Assembly (NCBI GenBank): GCA_033002965.1
Contig: JAURVB010012927.1
Span: 40,558 to 104,557 of the forward strand
Length of the DNA stretch: 64,000 nucleotides
Origin: Piper betle
Lineage: Eukaryota > Streptophyta > Magnoliopsida > Piperales > Piperaceae
Direction of reading: 5' to 3'
The position numbers were made by a program, and so were the translations under genes. Below the pieces are notes generated by a model that had not been told where the DNA came from, did not search any database, and saw only the letters and a list, made by a program, of their open reading frames with translations. Below are positions 59,259 through 64,000 of this stretch, one piece after another (position 1 is the first letter of the stretch; every line of letters starts with the position of its first letter).

Positions 59259-59263
59259 GTAGC

Positions 59264-60530
59264 AACAAATGCAACCCAGCAAGCTTCCAGCAGGAACTTG
59301 GAGAACTAGTTCGGACAATTGACGAGTGCTTTTGAAGAACTGCTCACTTGACAGACTCTCGAGTGACACACAAGTGCTAATAATGGAAGTGGGTGAAGAA
59401 TGCAAGCCAGTCAGAGTTGAGAAGTGGAAAGGAATTGCCTGATCCCAAAAGGAACCAAAAGCTGGATATAATTGAGGAATAAGAAAGCCTAGGCATGAAA
59501 GAAGAAAATGAAGATGGACGGGTGAAGTACAGAAACTGATTCCTGAACCTAATCCATCAACGTATGTCCAAAAGCTTCCTCATCCATAGAAGCAACAAAA
59601 GGGTAAAGTGAACCAGAATTTCTAGAATTTTCTTAACATCTTTAGGTAGTTCACAATTAACATCCCATTTGCGGAGGCATTAGATCAAATGCACAGCTAT
59701 GCCAAATTCATGAAGCAAATTTTGTCCAGAAAGAAGAAGTTCAATGAGTTCAAAACAAAGGCACTGAAGGAAGAGTGCAGTACAATGCTGCAAAAGAAGT
59801 TGACCTAAAAGTTGAATGATCAAGGGGAGATTCATCATTCCTTGCTCCTTTAGATCAAATTTCTCATGGAAAGCCCCTTTTGATTCAGATTCTAGCATAA
59901 ATTTGATGTCACTATCCATTTACAGATTATTAGGTCTAGAAGAGGTAAAACCTATTACTTTAAAGTTACAGTTAGCTAACAAATCCTATATTTTTCTATG
60001 AGGAGAAATCAAGAATATTTTGGTGAGAGAACAAATTTATCTTCCCAACAGACTTTGTGATATTAGACATGGACGAAGACAAGATTGTCTCACTCATCAT
60101 GGGACTAGCCATTCTTGCAACAGGAAGAACTTTAATTGATGTGGTCATAGGAGAACTGATAATGAAGGTTCAAAAATGAATAAGGGAGTTTGACATCTTC
60201 AAAGCCATGGAGTACCCATAATCAACTAATGGTTGTTTTGTAGTTAGTATCATCAAAAACAATTACAAAAGTCAATGAAGAGCTAGTCGAGTTGATGGAT
60301 TGGGTAGATAAACAACCAAGCACCAGTGAAGGCTATGGGTAGTTGAAGCCATTTCCTATGAAAATTCTTAGTGGAGGATAAACATTCCATCAATTATTTG
60401 CCGTCCAGGAACTGGAGTTGAAGCCCATGTGGAAGCATCTTAAGTATGCTTTTCTTTCAGACCCCAATACTCTTCCTATAATTATCTCTACATCACTCAC
60501 ATCTTTACTTAAAAATTTAAATGTTGTAAA
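59264..60530 (+). pseudogene. Athila protease region and RT entry
   Basis: Order: INIPFAEALDQMHSYAKFMKQ and KALKEECSTMLQKKL (59650-59810), then FIIPCSFRSNFSWKAPFDSD and SINLMSLSIYRLLGL (59830-59940), the aspartic protease of Athila, whose active site normally reads L-C-D-L-G-A-S-I-N-L-M. Here the Asp region is FDSDSSINLM. Then MDEDKIVSLIMGLAILATGRTLID (about 60070-60140) and LELKPMWKHLKYAFL (60410-60455), the RT entry. Several stops. Confidence 0.85.
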
Positions 60531-60605
60531 CATGCTATTCATGAACATGAATCATAACACAGAAAATAAGTCTAGAAAATTTATAAATTATAAAAAATAA
60601 AACAT

Positions 60606-61080
60606 GTTCTGATAGCATGTGACAATGCATAAAATAAACTAACACAAAATCCCACAGTCTCGGACCATTTCTCATAGCCATATTTATAACACTAGAGGAT
60701 AAAAGGAAGTCCAATTTATTATCAATTCACCAAACCTTGGTTGATAAAAAGCACCAACCACACTTTTATTCTTCAGTCCAAAGCTACTCACCTGCTGAGG
60801 CAATTCCGCGTTAGTGATAAAACCACTAGCTACATAACTCGTGAAGCAAGTCAATATAATCCATATTAACATTTCACGAGACTTTTAGTTGTTATGAACC
60901 TATGCTGAGCTCTTAATATCCTGGGAGAGTGGTCGCCCATCCAGCTACAATCCCATGTATGCGCACACATGCTACATGGCCCTTGGCCTGCAGTTATTAA
61001 TATTTATCATTGACTCACTCTCTCGGTATCACAAGTGCATAATGAGCCGTATTGCGCCATTGCGCTCTGTCACCCTTTCG
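60606..61080 (-). mobile_element. Possible Copia-like LTR fragment, antisense
   Basis: GTTCTGATAGCA (60606-60617) is 10 of 12 with the reverse of a tRNA-Met primer site and is followed by TGTGACAATGC, which could be an LTR edge. The remainder has no open frame of known family. Weak case; the sequence up to 61080 is otherwise unassigned. Confidence 0.25.
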
Positions 61081-61214
61081 TGTAAAAACCATGACTTTTA
61101 TTACAAGACTCGAACCTAAAATTATGAAATAAATAAAGATGAACCGATATGGTTGGTTATCAAGTCGACCGGTCATGGTTCGACTTAAGGTCACCTAGAA
61201 AATACCTATTCATG

Positions 61215-61370
61215 AATGGATGATGGGGTGTGAGAATTTAATGAAGGGGTCATTGAACCTAGGAAATACCAATGGATGATAGGGTGTGAGAATTTAATGA
61301 AGGGGCTCGTTGAACTTAGGAAATACCAATGGATGATGGGGTATGAGAATTTAATAGAGGGAATGGTTGA
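61215..61370 (+). repeat. 57-bp tandem repeat, three copies, in LTR U3
   Basis: Units start AATGGATGATGGGGTGTGAG at 61215, 61271 and 61328, immediately upstream of the TATA box. Repeated U3 motifs of this kind can act as enhancers in LTRs. Confidence 0.92.
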
Positions 61371-61374
61371 AGTG

Positions 61375-61383
61375 TATATATAT
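61375..61383 (+). promoter_or_regulatory. LTR TATA box
   Basis: TATATATAT in AAGTGTATATATATGCCGAG, just after the 57-bp repeats. Predicts a transcript start near 61410. Confidence 0.6.
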
Positions 61384-61984
61384 GCCGAGGAGGAGGAGTA
61401 TTTCATCCCCTCATCTCGGGTCCCAGCGACCTCCCCATTACTGTGTGAGTATTTCATCCCTCATCTTGTTGTTTCCATTAGGATTCTTCCATGGAAGGTT
61501 TGTTGAAGACCTTGCAGTTGCTAGATCTCTCGCATCTTATGCATGAGGGTTCTTGTCGATTAATAATTAAATTATCAATTAGATAATGGGGATTTGGATA
61601 ATGATAATTAATAATTAATTATCATTAGAATTGCTGAAAATTTAATAAGGAATGAAGACTAACATGAACTAATCACATCATTTAAAATTGATGGTATATT
61701 AGTCATGTAAGTTGCAAGTAGGTTCATGTAAAAATAAAATTATACTAATGTATAATTTTATGCCCTCATTCAGATTAGGGTTCACGGGTCACAGTCAGAC
61801 GAAATCACAAGTCAGGCACGTATAATTCGTAGAACATCATCTTTTCCTTATTGGCAGCTTGGTCGGCCTGAGCCCAGATTCGACCACCATGCACCGAGTG
61901 CAACCGGGGTCAAAGAATTGACTCAGTCCGACACGGGTCAGATATGTGCGTAAATTGTGTAATGCATCGACATTGTTTTGGAGT

Positions 61985-62500
61985 AGTGATAGCCGCCCCA
62001 TAAAAAGGCTACGTCGGGTGAGCGAGGCACACGATTCCTCTATCGCACCCGAGTGCAGTGATAGCCTCCCATGTAAAAGGCTACGTGCCGTGCAGGTGGA
62101 GGCACTGGCACCACAGTTGGCAGGAGAGCTTCCCCAAACAGGGCATAGCATTCACTTGAGTGCATCGATAGCCTCCCGATAAAAAGGCTACGGCCGGGTG
62201 TGTGAGGCACTGGCACTAGAGTTGGCAGTGAGAGCTTCCCCACAAACGGGTAGCATTCACCCCGAGTGTAGTGATAGCCTCCCCATAAAAAGCTGCGGCT
62301 GCCGGGGTGTGTGAGGCATTGACACTAGAATTGGTAGTGAGAGCTTCCCTGACAAACGGGGCGTAGCAATCACTTGAGTGCAGTGATAGCTTCCTCACAA
62401 AAAGGCTATGGCCGGGGTGTGCGAGGCACTGGCATTGGAGACGGTAGTGGTAGCCTCCCCACAAAATGGCTACGGTCGGGGTGTGCGGATCACAGCGGAT
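61985..62500 (+). repeat. About 107-bp tandem repeat, six units, in LTR
   Basis: The word GATAGCCTCCC with AAAAAGGCTACG recurs at 61988, 62060, 62167, 62273, 62384 and (as GGTAGCC) 62449, spaced 72, 107, 106, 111 and 65. Units share GTGTGTGAGGCACTGGCAC and GAGAGCTTCCC...ACAAACGGG. The half-unit GAGAGCTTCCCC-ACAAACGGG looks like a diverged GATAGCCTCCCCATAAAAAGG, so the 107-bp period is itself two related halves. GC-rich in an AT-rich LTR. Confidence 0.93.
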
Positions 62501-62875
62501 ACCTCCTCCTCATTGTTTTGGAGTATAGCGGAATCGCTCCACCGCATATTAAAATAAACATAAGGAAATAGTGGAATGTACTTGATTTGGTTTATTTATT
62601 ATACTACTTAGTGTTGTAATCACTAACGCGGAATTGCTCCGCAGGTGCAACACGAGATTAGGTGATTGACATCCAGAGTATGGAGCAAAATAAATATGAG
62701 GACTCCTTTTTTATTTAATTGAGAAATAAGTGTGGTCTACTGGAAACGGTCCAAGACTGTGAGATCTTTATATATGTTATTGTTATAAAAAATGTTTGAC
62801 ATAATTACTTTAATTTTGAGTAACACCTAGCCAATTAGGCCCACAATATCGTGAAAATGGCGGGTCGTTACATAG

Positions 62876-62887
62876 TGGTATCAGAGC
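62876..62887 (+). other. Gypsy primer binding site (initiator tRNA-Met)
   Basis: Exact TGGTATCAGAGC, three bases after the LTR end at 62872. Confidence 0.93.
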
Positions 62888-63051
62888 AGCGTTTCCCAAA
62901 AGCTCACATCTTATGACTCAAGTACCTTGTTGAAGAGTCCAATATTTTATCTTTCTCCAACAGGGTATGTCATTAGGGAATTAGTGGACTTCTCAATAAA
63001 CCCTAAGTAATCATTGAAAAAAATTAATGAACCATAACGAACAAATTTTAG

Positions 63052-64000
63052 ATGGCAAGGCACCGCGATGAAGTTGTAGCCGTCAGCAAGCAATTAGACA
63101 CAAACCTTGAGAGTGCGTTAGCCACCAAATTTGACGGCCATACAGGGACCAGCGCAGGTTGAGAAAGTACTCAGTTCTGTGGTTCAGAACATGGTGCAGA
63201 GGCTACCGGATTGGCAATGGGAATGGAGCTCCAAATTCGCTGCTGGTCCTAGTAACGTCCCAAATGGGGATCAGGGAGTGCCCAAGAGCGGTAGGAATAG
63301 CTGACCCGGGCGAGCGAGGAGAACTTCCAAACCCGTGCCACCGGTAGTCCGACAATGGTAACTGCTAGATGGGGATGACAGTGATCGATACACTGTAGAG
63401 AAATTCTGGAAGAACGGAGCTGAGGTATTCATTGAGGGACTGATCCAATGAAGGCGGAGAGTTGGTTGGACACTACTGAAAAGCATTTAGAGCTCCCTCG
63501 TGCCTCATCGCCATCAAGTGAGGTTGGCGACATGCATGCTTCAGGAGGAAGCATCCTATTGGTGGAAGTCCATGGAGAAGACTGTGTTCCATCAACGGGA
63601 GATTTCGTCCATTCCTTAGGCGGAATTTGTAACAGCTTTCAATGGACAATATTTTCCTGAGTCTGTTGTCCAGAAGAAAGCACTGGAATTTGCCACTCTA
63701 ACTCAGAAGGATGATTCAGTCCGAGAGTATGCCAAAAATTTCTTGCAACTGGAGAGATTTGCATCTGGGAGTCTGGCAACTGCCCAGGCCAGAGCAGACA
63801 AATTTTTCTGGGGGTTAAAGCCAGAATTGAGGAGTAGGGTAGCTACGGCGCCAAGAGGCACTATAACCGAAGTGATTGAAGCAGCCACTACTCATGAGTT
63901 GGTGTACCGACTATGTCCGTGCACAGAAACAGGGAAGGCTACTATGCAACATAAGAACGCCAACCAGCACACAGAACTGGGAACGAGTTAGCGTTTAGAA
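63052..64000 (+). pseudogene. Gypsy gag, broken, continuing to window end
   Basis: ATG at 63052 opens MARHRDEVVAVSKQL and stops after 36 residues. The capsid core follows in other frames: AESWLDTTEKHLEL (63448), a frameshift near 63533, LQEEASYWWKSMEKTVFHQRE, an in-frame TAG at 63617-63619 where the family has Trp, then AEFVTAFNGQYFP, EFATLTQKDDSVREYAKNFLQLERFA, FFWGLKPELRSRVA and THELVYR, ending TAG at 63989-63991. This is a typical Gypsy retrotransposon gag. The zinc knuckle and pol would lie beyond the window. Confidence 0.9.

Larger units (their letters stand above)
54582..60530 (+). mobile_element. Athila (Gypsy) gag-protease region, split by an LTR
   Basis: The gag half (54582-55790) and protease half (59264-60530) are the two sides of one Athila element, interrupted by 55840-59258. 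Element order is LTR, primer site, gag, protease, and the start of RT, where it breaks near 60530. RT, integrase and 3' LTR are missing. Confidence 0.82.
61081..62872 (+). repeat. 5' LTR of a Gypsy element running off the window
   Basis: 1792 bp from TGTAAAAACC to GGGTCGTTACA, followed three bases later by an exact tRNA-Met primer site. It carries three 57-bp repeats (61215-61370), a TATA box (61375) and six roughly 107-bp repeats (61985-62500). The left edge is set by the TGTAAAA terminus; the partner LTR lies outside the window, so the target repeat cannot be checked. Confidence 0.8.

Noticed and set aside
61985..62500. CRISPR-like array
   Set aside because: Units are contiguous tandem repeats without unique spacers, in a plant LTR.

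Overview
The window is repeat-dominated nuclear DNA from a flowering plant. I cannot place it more precisely. Only one intact host gene is visible. It encodes an ER-anchored cytochrome b5 (2751 to 1114, minus strand, three exons). Almost everything else is LTR retrotransposon sequence, mostly old and nested, with one CACTA-type transposon relic and one receptor-kinase pseudogene. Large genome size and heavy retroelement load are inferred from this composition.

Layout. 1-3100: cytochrome b5 gene and flanks. 3100-6988: degenerate, non-coding LTR-like debris, including a GC-rich block and a methionine-tRNA-like primer site. 6989-16142: minus-strand Copia element with both LTRs, its 5' LTR split by a 2.94 kb solo LTR (12885-15825, target duplication GTACT). 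16659-29214: minus-strand Gypsy chromovirus of Tekay/Del type with about 3 kb LTRs and perfect TTTAT target duplications. Its reverse transcriptase/RNase H part is missing and another LTR sits there. 29215-33921: non-coding 3' internal tail plus a 3.2 kb LTR. 34727-41083: 3' part of an LRR receptor-like kinase gene (class XII type, non-RD), now a pseudogene. It is broken by three insertions: a solo LTR (34914-37599), a miniature LTR element with three LTR copies in its intron (37660-38400), and a 1.94 kb non-coding LTR element (38607-40549). 41090-45981: two eroded minus-strand Gypsy fragments. 45990-49265: pieces of the long-LTR family. 49273-50700: antisense Athila/Ogre-type end. 52430-53690: CACTA transposase-associated domain. 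53700-60530: plus-strand Athila element split by a 3.4 kb LTR (55840-59258). 60606-61080: uncertain fragment. 61081-64000: 5' LTR with tandem repeats, an exact tRNA-Met primer site and a broken gag of a Gypsy element that runs off the window.

One long-LTR family (TGTAAAACC to GTGTTACA, 2.7-3.4 kb) recurs at least seven times in both orientations, usually without a partner LTR, so solo-LTR formation has been common. The insertions can be ordered by nesting. Coding sequences in the elements are broken, and in the Copia element four catalytic acidic residues are lost, each by a change that reads as G to A, which fits long-term methylation and deamination. No bacterial, CRISPR or phage-like system is present. 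The most informative structures are the dismantled kinase gene, the three-LTR miniature element and a conserved hairpin-bearing core shared by the long LTRs.
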